A program made the translations under genes and the position numbers. Under the pieces are notes generated by a model that was not told the DNA's origin, did not search any database, and was given only the letters and a program-made list of their open reading frames with translations. 64,000 nucleotides of DNA from a virus. The stretch spans positions 62,001-126,000 of the IMG/VR virus record IMGVR_UViG_3300049215_000223, one strand, 5' to 3'. Shown here piece by piece: positions 33,197-40,976 of this stretch. How positions within the stretch are numbered: position 1 is the first letter of the stretch; every line of letters starts with the position of its first letter.

Positions 33197-33668
33197 ATTC
33201 TACCTTCTTCACTTCATTTATATTATGGTCTTTTAGTTTGTCTTCAATGATCTTTCTATCAGCTTCAGCCATCATAATTCTAAGATCAGCTAGCCTTTTA
33301 ATGCGATTAGGATCACTACTTGGTTGTTCTAATACTTCTTCAAATTCAGCCTGAAGTTCTTCAGGATTGGTCCAAGTTATTCCACCATCTTTATAGGATA
33401 TAAAAGCACCACTTGGAGGATCTTCGTCAGATGGCGCAGGAACCCCAGTAATAGACTCGGCAGGCTCCTTGTAATCCTCCGCAATATCATCATCCAAAAC
33501 AATCTTAGTAAGCATTATATCTTGGTCTGGATGATGTATAATTAAAACACTTCCATGATCTAAAGATATTAGTTTAACATAATTGCCGAACCATTCTTCA
33601 ACAATACCTTCTGCTATTGCACCATTTCTAAGCAAACATTTAACGTGCTGTCCAGTCTCTGGAATCAT
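33093..33668 (-). CDS. LSm-like domain protein of the replication operon, 191 aa
   Basis: Residues 1-55 (GQHVKCLLRNGAIAEGIVEEW, then VKLISLDHGSVLIIHHPDQD) follow the five-strand Sm/LSm pattern. The rest is acidic, then helical (KRLADLRIMMAEADRKIIED), and ends in a proline/glutamine/basic tail. LSm folds bind RNA or proteins, so a replication or RNA-handling scaffold is plausible. Its 3' end overlaps the loader by 104 bases, and it starts with ATGA overlap from the 201-residue gene. Confidence 0.6.
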   Translation of the reverse strand: MIPETGQHVKCLLRNGAIAEGIVEEWFGNYVKLISLDHGSVLIIHHPDQDIMLTKIVLDDDIAEDYKEPAESITGVPAPSDEDPPSGAFISYKDGGITWTNPEELQAEFEEVLEQPSSDPNRIKRLADLRIMMAEADRKIIEDKLKDHNINEVKKVEYGYPGFFKKSSAQQHPAPQTQGGTGRRKQRPVDE

Positions 33669-34270
33669 ACGATCCTCCCTAATACCTCTACATCAAATCC
33701 CTCAGCAACTATCTTCTGGAAAGCCACAGATAATGCGACAGGCATTGGATCCATTTGAGATACGAATGCTAACTCGCCATATGTATTGATTACTGTGCCA
33801 GCTTCGGCAAAGGCTTTCTTATAGACATCTGGTAGCGGTGTAGAGCGATCTACATTAAGATTCTTTTTACCCTTCAACAAAATGTTCATCTTATAGTCTT
33901 GCACTACACCTTCATGTGTCATGAAAGAAATAGAAGTCAAACGCCTCTTAGCTTGCACCACCTTGGTCTCATAAATCCAATCAATATATTCTTTTAGGAT
34001 ATTGGGGTTACTACTTAGAAGCATAGCTAGTCTTTTGACTTGAAATACTTCGAAACACTTGGCAGGGGAAGGACTATTGAATTTGAATTGGTATTTAGTT
34101 GTATATTGAGCTTGATACTTTTTGCAGAAATAAGCAAGGATGTGAACTGGTTTCCAATCTTTCACATCCATTGTTTCTATCTCGGCAAATTTCTCGAAGA
34201 ACTGGCGGTACTTCTCATTAGGGTAATCAGTTAGCTCTCCGCCTGTGCTTTCTTTATTTTTATTAGTCAT
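33665..34270 (-). CDS. Unknown replication-operon protein, 201 aa
   Basis: Start chosen at ATG 34270, which overlaps the stop of the GIY-YIG remnant as ATGA; a TTG 12 bases upstream is weaker. Helix-rich protein with conserved-looking aromatic segments (DWKPVHILAYFCKKYQ, VLKEYIDW-like) and a basic middle (QAKRRLTSIS). It starts the coupled run LSm-like protein, loader, helicase, so a replication function is likely, but I recognise no domain. Confidence 0.7.
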   Translation of the reverse strand: MTNKNKESTGGELTDYPNEKYRQFFEKFAEIETMDVKDWKPVHILAYFCKKYQAQYTTKYQFKFNSPSPAKCFEVFQVKRLAMLLSSNPNILKEYIDWIYETKVVQAKRRLTSISFMTHEGVVQDYKMNILLKGKKNLNVDRSTPLPDVYKKAFAEAGTVINTYGELAFVSQMDPMPVALSVAFQKIVAEGFDVEVLGRIV

Positions 34271-34855
34271 GATGATTTCCAATTTATACCACGTTTTATA
34301 CTATTAATAGTTGATCTAGAAACGCCATATAATTTAGCAAGAGTTCTTTCAGATCTTTTATCAGTCCTAATTAATTCTACTAACTCTTTCGTAAGAATTG
34401 CTGTTGGGCGATCTTCTCCAACAGATTTTCCTTTTCTATTTTGAGATATTAAATCTTTACTTGTAGATTTGTGCTGTTTGCCAAACATAATATTTTTATT
34501 ACCAACATGCATTCCTTTATGAGTCTCACTCATTTTTTTACGAGATTTTTCAGAGTGCTTCAATCCATTCCAGCCATTAGATCCGCCATTAGCTATATTG
34601 TAAACCATATCAGAGCCTAATATCAAACGGGCACGTGCAATCCAATCAATTTCAGCGAAAACTATCTGTTCTTCAGTTTTTTGATGTTAATATTATACTT
34701 AATAGAAAATTTTGTCGTCCGTATTTTCTTATAGCTCTATCAATTCTCATTACTTTATCATTGCAATGTCTTTGATCCCTTATTTCAATATTTTTAGTCT
34801 GCCCAATGTAAATCATACCATTGATTAGATTTTTATAAATATACAAATAAAACAA
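34267..34855 (-). pseudogene. GIY-YIG homing endonuclease split by a frameshift
   Basis: The 5' part (34855-34673) encodes the GIY-YIG nuclease start (FYLYIYKNLINGMIYIGQT). It stops at TGA just after an A-tract of six (T run 34677-34682). Deleting one A restores TSKTEEQIVFAEIDWIARAR and joins in frame to the 3' part (from 34626), which holds two NUMOD3-like repeats (HSEKSRKKMSETHKG and a second copy near residue 50) and a C-terminal helix-turn-helix (LAKLYGVSRSTINSIK). The start is a TTG close to an AAGGG site. The lesion is the same type as in the two endonucleases near 30 kb. Confidence 0.8.
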
Positions 34856-34862
34856 ACAGCCC

Positions 34863-36359
34863 TTATTTCTTCTTCTTTTTGGCTAATGGATAACTCACAT
34901 CAAACCCTTCTTCTGATTTATATATTCTGTATCTAGTCTTAGAATGATTATCTAGGAAAGGAGCTTGATCAATAAAATCTACAATCACCGCAAACTTTTT
35001 GCCCGGATACTTTCTAATAACTCGTCCTACGCGTTGGAGTGCTTTGACAGTAGACTTGCCGCCGCATGCGATGACAAGACCCGACAAACTGGGGATGTCT
35101 ACCCCTATATCAAAAATCTTGGAAGCTAGAACACAATCAATTTTGTGCTCCATTAAATCTTTTTTAACTTGTTCTCGTTCTTCTTTTGTATTACTTCCAT
35201 CCAATATGGCACATCTCATGTGCTGCTTGAATAGATCATACAGAATCTTACCGTGCTTTAAACTACTGAATAGAACAAGTGTTTGGTATCCCTTGTCTAC
35301 CATAGTCTTAGCTGCGTCTAAAATGAGACCATTACGGACGTCATTTTCAACTACATATTTTTTGTATACAGAAGGATAAACTCTTTCTAATACATCTGGA
35401 TAAGTTGGAACTACTCTAAATCTAATAAGAGGCTGTGCTAGATAGTCACGCTCAATCAAATAGGAAGCTGAAATATTAACAATATATTTGCCAAGAATGG
35501 ATTCGATCATTAAATCGGCACCATCATCGCGCCAAGGACTACCACTTAATCCGTAAAGGTGTTCTGGGGCTGAGTGCTTGAAAATCTGTTGAATGGTTTC
35601 ACATGCTGACATGTGGCATTCATCAATGATGTGAACCTTAGTTTCCTTCATCATTTTGACAATGCTGGCATACTTATCTTTGCCAACAGACTCTTCGTCA
35701 TCATCGTTCTCTAGCAGAATTTCCTTCTTCTGCATGCCGATGGCTTGACCTACTGTCCAAATACTGGCAACGTTGATATCGTGAATATCACATTTACCGT
35801 CACCTATAATACCAATCTTTTCGTCAAATGCTACAGAAAGAAAATCATGAAATTGGTATAGTAAATCTTTACCAATAACATAAATAATAGTTTTCTTTCC
35901 TAATTTTGCAGCAATAAGTGCTGCAATTAAACTCTTGCCTCCACCTGTAGCTACTTTAATAATCCCTCTGTCGTTTTTGTCAATGACATCAAGAATTTCT
36001 AATTGATATGGGTACGGATCCTTGTATAATTTTTTAAGATTATCTAATATGTTTCTTTCCGTGCCAGTTGATTTGGTAGGGCGCTTATCGATAATCTCAA
36101 TTTCTTTTCCAGCTTCTTTATAAAAGTCTTTAACCCTCTCAACCAATCCAGTTGGGAACCGTAGAGTAGGAGTTAATAACTTTTTAAAGCCGTCCCATTT
36201 AACAAAGTCACCATCTCGATTGATGAATCCCTTGAAGGCAGCAGTATGTTCTGCTCCTTGAATGTAAAAGGATAGGTGCTTATCGAGCGCTAAAACATGC
36301 GCTACATCTGACTCTTCTATGATTTGAGAGGTGTTACCCTTGATTACGATTTTAGACAT
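34863..36359 (-). CDS. SF2 DNA helicase, UvsW-like, 498 aa
   Basis: Motifs in order: a Q-like YPYQLE (residues 117-122), Walker A ATGGGKS (137-143), DECH (246-249), a GLSGSPWR motif III region, and the C-terminal lobe with VLASKIFDIGVDIP and QRVGRVIR (motif VI). The 100-residue N-terminal domain fits UvsW-like recombination helicases rather than RecG. Role: branch migration and rescue of stalled forks, and removal of R-loops. It heads the replication block downstream of an inverted repeat (36378-36402). The C-terminus ends in a lysine run (LAKKKKK). Confidence 0.9.
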   Translation of the reverse strand: MSKIVIKGNTSQIIEESDVAHVLALDKHLSFYIQGAEHTAAFKGFINRDGDFVKWDGFKKLLTPTLRFPTGLVERVKDFYKEAGKEIEIIDKRPTKSTGTERNILDNLKKLYKDPYPYQLEILDVIDKNDRGIIKVATGGGKSLIAALIAAKLGKKTIIYVIGKDLLYQFHDFLSVAFDEKIGIIGDGKCDIHDINVASIWTVGQAIGMQKKEILLENDDDEESVGKDKYASIVKMMKETKVHIIDECHMSACETIQQIFKHSAPEHLYGLSGSPWRDDGADLMIESILGKYIVNISASYLIERDYLAQPLIRFRVVPTYPDVLERVYPSVYKKYVVENDVRNGLILDAAKTMVDKGYQTLVLFSSLKHGKILYDLFKQHMRCAILDGSNTKEEREQVKKDLMEHKIDCVLASKIFDIGVDIPSLSGLVIACGGKSTVKALQRVGRVIRKYPGKKFAVIVDFIDQAPFLDNHSKTRYRIYKSEEGFDVSYPLAKKKKK

Positions 36360-36377
36360 GACCCTGCCGAGCTAAGT

Positions 36378-36402
36378 GTACTAGATCATATATAACTAGT
36401 AC
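36378..36402. promoter_or_regulatory. Perfect inverted repeat in the endolysin-helicase gap
   Basis: Arms GTACTAG (36378-36384) and CTAGTAC (36396-36402) around an 11-base AT loop. On the minus strand the centre reads TTATATATGAT, which could serve as a -10 element, so an operator over a helicase promoter is one reading. On the plus strand it is followed by CTTTTT, but no plus-strand gene precedes it. A weak terminator of the endolysin unit is the other reading. Confidence 0.45.
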
Positions 36403-36417
36403 CTTTTTCTCGACATT

Positions 36418-37245
36418 TTATTGAGTCTTAATACCCAAAAGTTTAAGGATGAATTGTACTATGTTGGCTACAATACTGCCAGTAGCTGGAGTTGGAAGAG
36501 CTGGAGCAACAGGTGTTGGTGCTGGTTCAGGAACTACAGCAGGAGCAACTGGCTCTGGTGCAACTACCACTGGAGTTTGGACTGGAGTTGGAGCTACAGC
36601 GGCGGCAGGAACATCACCCCATAGAGATAAATCTTTAGCCAAGTCGGTATCAACAGGAATTCCATTAGGAAGTCTCATGGTTACACCGGTAGTGCCCCCG
36701 CCTTCTTGTTGCATGACCCAATCAGTCCAAGGCTTTGGAACCTTTGGTGGATGTTCAAAGTTAGCATCCCACAATTTATATTGTGCAAACTGTGGTGGAA
36801 GATTACATGCTTGAGCATAGAAATAATATGTATAGATTAATGGTCTGACACCACTAAGCCTTTCATATTCTGCTAAATACTCTAATGTCCATTTAGCAAT
36901 GAATTGACCATCTACATGCCACTTTAACCAATCTTGTGGTTCTGGCCATTCTAAATCACAACAGACTATCTTTTGATCTCCTGCTGCTTTATAATGCAAA
37001 GCGGCTTGAGCCTTAGGATCGCGTCCGGGATGAGCAGGATCAGATGGCAGCGGATAAATGAAATGGTATATTCCAAACTTCAATCCAGCTGCCGCAGCGC
37101 CTGCTAAATTCTTCTCATAGAAAGGATCTTTTCCATCATTTCCAGTATAGCACTTTATAATAACGAATTGTATACCTTGCTTAACCAACCAGTTGAAATC
37201 AACATCTCCCTGAACAGAGGAAACGTCTACGCCTCTTACAGTCAT
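36418..37245 (-). CDS. GH25 muramidase endolysin with C-terminal helix, 275 aa
   Basis: Residues 1-210 are a glycoside hydrolase family 25 domain: GVDVSSVQGDVDF with Asp7, VCCDLEWPE with Asp97 and Glu99 as the expected catalytic pair, and VDTDLAK near the end. It cleaves the beta-1,4 bond between N-acetylmuramic acid and N-acetylglucosamine. Residues 212-256 are a proline/alanine/valine-rich linker, and residues 257-275 a hydrophobic-basic helix (SIVANIVQFILKLLGIKTQ) that could contact a membrane or target. No signal peptide is seen, so a holin or similar is needed for release; none is recognised nearby. Last gene of the tubulin unit, coupled to the His-repeat gene by ATGA. Confidence 0.9.
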   Translation of the reverse strand: MTVRGVDVSSVQGDVDFNWLVKQGIQFVIIKCYTGNDGKDPFYEKNLAGAAAAGLKFGIYHFIYPLPSDPAHPGRDPKAQAALHYKAAGDQKIVCCDLEWPEPQDWLKWHVDGQFIAKWTLEYLAEYERLSGVRPLIYTYYFYAQACNLPPQFAQYKLWDANFEHPPKVPKPWTDWVMQQEGGGTTGVTMRLPNGIPVDTDLAKDLSLWGDVPAAAVAPTPVQTPVVVAPEPVAPAVVPEPAPTPVAPALPTPATGSIVANIVQFILKLLGIKTQ

Positions 37246-37547
37246 TGAGCCTCCCCTAAGACTTCATTAGCTTCAGGATCTTCAAGTGTCTGTTCATCAA
37301 ACAATTCGGCTACTTGCTCGGCAGGAGTTTCGAAAAACACACTTTCAGGAGTGGCAGCCTCCGCATGCTCATGTTCGTGATCATGCTCGTGAGCATGGTC
37401 ATGAGTGTGAACATGTTTCTTACCAGGCTTCTTAACTTCACGCTTTTCGGCGCGAAACTCTAACTTAGCAAGCTTCTTTTGTGCCTTCTTTAAGAGATAG
37501 GTCTTCAGGCTGAACATTGGTTTAGCTTTTTTCTTAGTGGTAGTCAT
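37242..37547 (-). CDS. Histidine-repeat protein, 101 aa
   Basis: Residues 1-44 are a strongly basic helix (SLKTYLLKKAQKKLAKLEFR). Residues 45-61 have histidine at every second position, nine in all (KHVHTHDHAHEHDHEHEHA), an ideal metal-binding ladder. The rest is acidic (PAEQVAELFDEQTLEDPE). Similar His tracts occur in metal-storage and metal-carrier proteins, but I recognise no family. It sits between the LSm-like gene (TAATG overlap) and the endolysin (ATGA overlap). Possible roles: zinc or nickel buffering, or an interaction hub with basic and acidic ends. Confidence 0.8.
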   Translation of the reverse strand: MTTTKKKAKPMFSLKTYLLKKAQKKLAKLEFRAEKREVKKPGKKHVHTHDHAHEHDHEHEHAEAATPESVFFETPAEQVAELFDEQTLEDPEANEVLGEAQ

Positions 37548-37798
37548 TATCTTACTCCAGAATCTTCACACTGATCTAAATCATCATTATCTCTAATAGA
37601 ACGTTCAGTATATACTTTTATTGCGCTAATTGCATAAACATGAACAATTTGATCTTCTAGCCATTTTACAGTTGGTTTAAGACGAATAAACCAACCTTCT
37701 ACTGGTTGCAGAATACCAATTATAGATCTTCCCTGAAGAACTACTTCAATTTCTTTACCAACTAACTCTTTTAAGTAGTCGTTGATATGCGTTTTCAT
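37547..37798 (-). CDS. LSm-like small protein, 83 aa
   Basis: Residues 8-65 follow the Sm/LSm strand pattern: LVGKEIEVVLQGRSIIGILQPV, then WFIRLKPTVKWLEDQIVHVYAISAIKVYTE, with an N-terminal helix before the first strand as in Hfq. An acidic C-terminal tail follows. Such proteins usually form rings that bind RNA. It starts inside the stop of the tubulin-like gene (ATGA) and ends inside the start of the histidine-repeat gene (TAATG), so all three should be made together. Confidence 0.65.
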   Translation of the reverse strand: MKTHINDYLKELVGKEIEVVLQGRSIIGILQPVEGWFIRLKPTVKWLEDQIVHVYAISAIKVYTERSIRDNDDLDQCEDSGVR

Positions 37799-39159
37799 GG
37801 CTTTCTCCTATCAACCACTCCACCAACTAACTTGCCGAAAGCAGAAGACTTCTGAGAAATCTTTTCTTTGATTTTCTGAGCAGCCGAAATAGTTTCATTC
37901 GTACCAGTCTCTAGTTGTAGATTTAAGTTACGGGCGTCATCCTTGCCCTTGACAGTTTGCATGTGCTCTTGCGCATCCTTCTTTAGTTGAGTAACGCGAG
38001 AGTCTGGCAAACCAAGTCCAGAGAACATAGAATAGACCTTGACAACTGGGTCAGGAGTCTCTACAGTATAGATTCCCTTAAAAACTCCTTTAGGAGTTCC
38101 GCATTGATCATTAACCATTGCCATAGCATAAGTAATACTAGAGCTTGGAATCTTTGCCCAAACATCTTTGTTTGCAGCAATGATAATTCCGACATATCTA
38201 GATTGCTTGAGGTCAAAACCACCTGCAAGCAAGTTGCCGTTCAAGTTATTAACGACAGCCTCTGCAATAGCGGTGTCCTCAGAAAAATTATCGACAGTAA
38301 GCTCACCATAAATCGTGAGACCTTCACCATCGGTGAATAGCTTTCCCCATTCCATCGGATCGAGTCCTTTGACCGACGATGGCATGGAGGAAAGTGTATT
38401 GAACACATCAATGGTTTCAACAATTGCCTTATTAGCAATACCATAAAAATCAACTTGATTTACATCATGATAAATTGCTTCAATCTTAGCATTGTCAACA
38501 ACAATTAGATTGTTAACCTTTTTAGATTGGGTAAGTTTTGCTAGCTTAGAAAGAGTTTCTAAAGCATTAGCCTTAGTCTGGGCGTCCTCTGTATCCATTG
38601 GTAGAACAGTCATTACAACCAATGGTTTACCAAGACTGGACATTATATCTACAAGGGTCTCACAGGAACCCGCACCAGAACCACCACCTAAGCTAAGACA
38701 CAATACGTTGACTTGGGAGCTAGCCAATTTGTCGTTGATCAATTGAGTAATCTCGCCACGATGAGACTCAGCAGCAGCTTTACCAATCTCGACTTCTTTG
38801 GCAGCGCCACCCAAACCGTACTCAAGAAGCAATTTATTAGAATCTGGAATATCAATGAACTTCAAATCTTGCATGGCAGTATTTACGGCAACTGCATCAT
38901 AACCTAACTTATAAAATGCCTCAGCTAATCTAGATCCGGCTTGACCTGAACCTAATACTCCAAGGACTATGCTTCTATCTTTCTTCGAAACTATTTTTGC
39001 TGCCATCTTACTCTCCTGTTGCTTGGCTTGACTTTTGGCTTTTAGTGCTGCTAATTTACTTTGATCAACTTGATCTGAGGCAGCCTTAACTTCTTGTGAT
39101 GAAATATCATCAACTACTTCTTCTTGTTTAACTTCTTCTGTTACGGACGTTGCTGGCAT
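37795..39159 (-). CDS. Tubulin/FtsZ-superfamily GTPase, 454 aa
   Basis: The core runs from about residue 63 to 400. It has the first nucleotide loop GVLGSGQAGSRLAE (67-80), AVNT (91-94) in the T3 position, the tubulin signature loop GGGSGAGS (158-165), a sugar/base contact region near VDNAKI (221-226), and in the T7 position GLDPMEWGKLF, where Asp267 and Glu270 fit the two acidic residues that trigger GTP hydrolysis in the neighbouring subunit. So polymerisation and hydrolysis are both expected. The N-terminal 60 residues are a charged, coiled extension and the last 50 a basic tail, making it longer than FtsZ or PhuZ. It could form filaments that position phage DNA, capsids or a replication compartment. 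An AGGAG site precedes the ATG; the LSm-like gene is coupled downstream. Confidence 0.88.
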   Translation of the reverse strand: MPATSVTEEVKQEEVVDDISSQEVKAASDQVDQSKLAALKAKSQAKQQESKMAAKIVSKKDRSIVLGVLGSGQAGSRLAEAFYKLGYDAVAVNTAMQDLKFIDIPDSNKLLLEYGLGGAAKEVEIGKAAAESHRGEITQLINDKLASSQVNVLCLSLGGGSGAGSCETLVDIMSSLGKPLVVMTVLPMDTEDAQTKANALETLSKLAKLTQSKKVNNLIVVDNAKIEAIYHDVNQVDFYGIANKAIVETIDVFNTLSSMPSSVKGLDPMEWGKLFTDGEGLTIYGELTVDNFSEDTAIAEAVVNNLNGNLLAGGFDLKQSRYVGIIIAANKDVWAKIPSSSITYAMAMVNDQCGTPKGVFKGIYTVETPDPVVKVYSMFSGLGLPDSRVTQLKKDAQEHMQTVKGKDDARNLNLQLETGTNETISAAQKIKEKISQKSSAFGKLVGGVVDRRKP

Positions 39160-39183
39160 TCTTATCTCCTGCGCCTACTTATA

Positions 39184-40143
39184 TCACTTCAGCACGTATT
39201 TATTAGTCTTGTACCATTCAACAGTATCAATAATTCCTTCTTTAAATTTGTATGAAGGCTTCCATCCTAATTCTCTAATCTTGGAAGAATTAATTGAATA
39301 CCTAAAATCATGTCCGCCACGGGGGTCATCAATGAAAGAAATCAAATCATGTCCCGTACCCATCGCATTGCAAATTTTTTGAATTACTTCAATGTTGGGA
39401 AACTCTTGGTTGGCTGAAATGTTATAAGTTTCGTTTGGCTTGCCATTGTTTAGAACTGTCAAAATGGCAGCACAATTATCAAAAACATGAGTCCAATCCC
39501 TAATTTGAAGCCCTTGTCCGTAAATGGGAATCTTTTGGTCATGCAGGATGCACTTTATCGCCTTAGGAATGAGCTTCTCGGGCGTCTGGCGGGGTCCGTA
39601 GTTATTAGAGCTTCGGGTAATGTTATAAATTAATCCATGCGAAGCATGGGCTGCTTTTACCATCAACTCCCCAGCAGCCTTGGAGGCTGAATAAGGATTC
39701 CTAGGATTAAGCGGAGATTCTTCCGTCCAAGGGGCATCTGTCTCTTTGGTTAACTGACCATATACTTCGTCAGTGGACACATAAATTAGGCGCTCAACAC
39801 CATGTTTGAGGCAGGCGTTGATAATTACCTGAGTTCCCAGTATATTGGAAGTAACAAAAGAATTAGGATCAGTTAAAGAATAGTCCACAAAGCTCTCGGC
39901 AGCCCCATGAATAACAATATCTGGTCTTTCAAATTGAAAGAGGATATCTATAACGTGCTGATCTCTAATATCAGCTACATGAAATTCATGATTCTTATTT
40001 TGGTAAAGTGCATTAGCATTACCACTAACTCTATCAATACTAACAAAATTATAAGGCTGTCTTTCATGAATGGCACGTCTAAGAAAATTACCAAAGATGA
40101 AACCACAAGAGCCAGTAATAAGAACTTTCTTTTTTTCAGTCAT
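39184..40143 (-). CDS. rmlB: dTDP-glucose 4,6-dehydratase-like epimerase/dehydratase, 319 aa
   Basis: Extended SDR enzyme: NAD loop TGSCGFIFG (10-18), catalytic STDEVYG with Thr124, Asp125, Glu126, then Tyr151 and Lys155 in YSASKAAGE. RSSNNYGPRQTPEKLIPK (178-194) and DPRGGHDFRYSI are strong RmlB signatures rather than those of simple epimerases. It would turn an NDP-glucose into the 4-keto-6-deoxy sugar, first step to deoxy or amino sugars. No RmlA, C or D homologue is seen in the window, so later steps rely on the host or act elsewhere. It is coupled (TAATG) to a family-2 glycosyltransferase. Confidence 0.88.
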   Translation of the reverse strand: MTEKKKVLITGSCGFIFGNFLRRAIHERQPYNFVSIDRVSGNANALYQNKNHEFHVADIRDQHVIDILFQFERPDIVIHGAAESFVDYSLTDPNSFVTSNILGTQVIINACLKHGVERLIYVSTDEVYGQLTKETDAPWTEESPLNPRNPYSASKAAGELMVKAAHASHGLIYNITRSSNNYGPRQTPEKLIPKAIKCILHDQKIPIYGQGLQIRDWTHVFDNCAAILTVLNNGKPNETYNISANQEFPNIEVIQKICNAMGTGHDLISFIDDPRGGHDFRYSINSSKIRELGWKPSYKFKEGIIDTVEWYKTNKYVLK

Positions 40144-40976
40144 TATTCTTTCTTTCGATAAAGATTATGTCTGGAATCTGCTGTATAATCATTTTGATCT
40201 AATTTATATTTAGATTCCCATTTGCTCTTAAGTCTTTGTACATTGGAATTAAGAAATAAACGATTGGCTGGATTCTTTTTGAGGGAGGCACTCTCTTCAT
40301 GGAAGATGCTGGTTTCACCACAATATACAATCTTCTTATTCATATTGTGAGCGATGGACAAGCACATATCCACATCGTCAAATGCCCAATGAAAACCTTC
40401 ATCCATCCCTTTAATACCAGAGGGGTTTTTCTCCCAGGTATTTTTGAAATACTCTGCCTTAGTCAAAGCAACTGCACCAGTTACCACTTGAAACAATCTA
40501 TTCTTCTCTGCATTTGCGTCGCTCTTTTGACCAGCTCTAAAATGAATGGGCATTCTATGACCATTATTGAATACGACTCCACCATGTTGTAAAACATCTG
40601 TATCTGTATATAACAATCGTGCGCCAACTACTCCTACAGAATCATCATTCTTAATAACTTCAACCATCTTTTTGATTGAGTCTTTATCATTAAAGATAAT
40701 ATCATTATTGAGCAACATTACATAATCATTATCTTGAGGAGATGCCGCATTGAACAAATGATTCATGCCAGCAGCAAAATTTTGATGATTGTTCTGATAA
40801 GCTATTACCTTGACTTTATCTCCCCAAGTAGATGCAACAGCGACGGTATTGTCTTTAGAGGCATTGTCTTTGATAAACCAAGCATAATCCAATCCATCTA
40901 AAGCTGGAAGAAGAGATTCCTTAAGCTTAGTTAGTTTGTCTTCAGCATTCCAAGTTAAAGTTAAAAGATAAATCAT
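40143..40976 (-). CDS. Family 2 glycosyltransferase, 277 aa
   Basis: Starts with IYLLTLTWNAEDKL and has KDNASKDNT (36-44) and LLNNDIIF (88-95), the nucleotide-sugar and metal-binding motifs of GT-A family 2 enzymes. A later region (EGFHWAFDDVDMC) fits the ED(x)D-type acceptor/catalytic segment. Sugar and acceptor unknown. It lies next to RmlB and could transfer the deoxy sugar. The stop overlaps the RmlB start; the start overlaps the membrane-protein stop as ATGA. Confidence 0.85.
   Translation of the reverse strand: MIYLLTLTWNAEDKLTKLKESLLPALDGLDYAWFIKDNASKDNTVAVASTWGDKVKVIAYQNNHQNFAAGMNHLFNAASPQDNDYVMLLNNDIIFNDKDSIKKMVEVIKNDDSVGVVGARLLYTDTDVLQHGGVVFNNGHRMPIHFRAGQKSDANAEKNRLFQVVTGAVALTKAEYFKNTWEKNPSGIKGMDEGFHWAFDDVDMCLSIAHNMNKKIVYCGETSIFHEESASLKKNPANRLFLNSNVQRLKSKWESKYKLDQNDYTADSRHNLYRKKE

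Noticed and set aside
34863-36359. Restriction-enzyme R subunit instead of a UvsW-type helicase
   Set aside because: No nuclease motif at the N-terminus and the size fits UvsW-like helicases next to replication genes.
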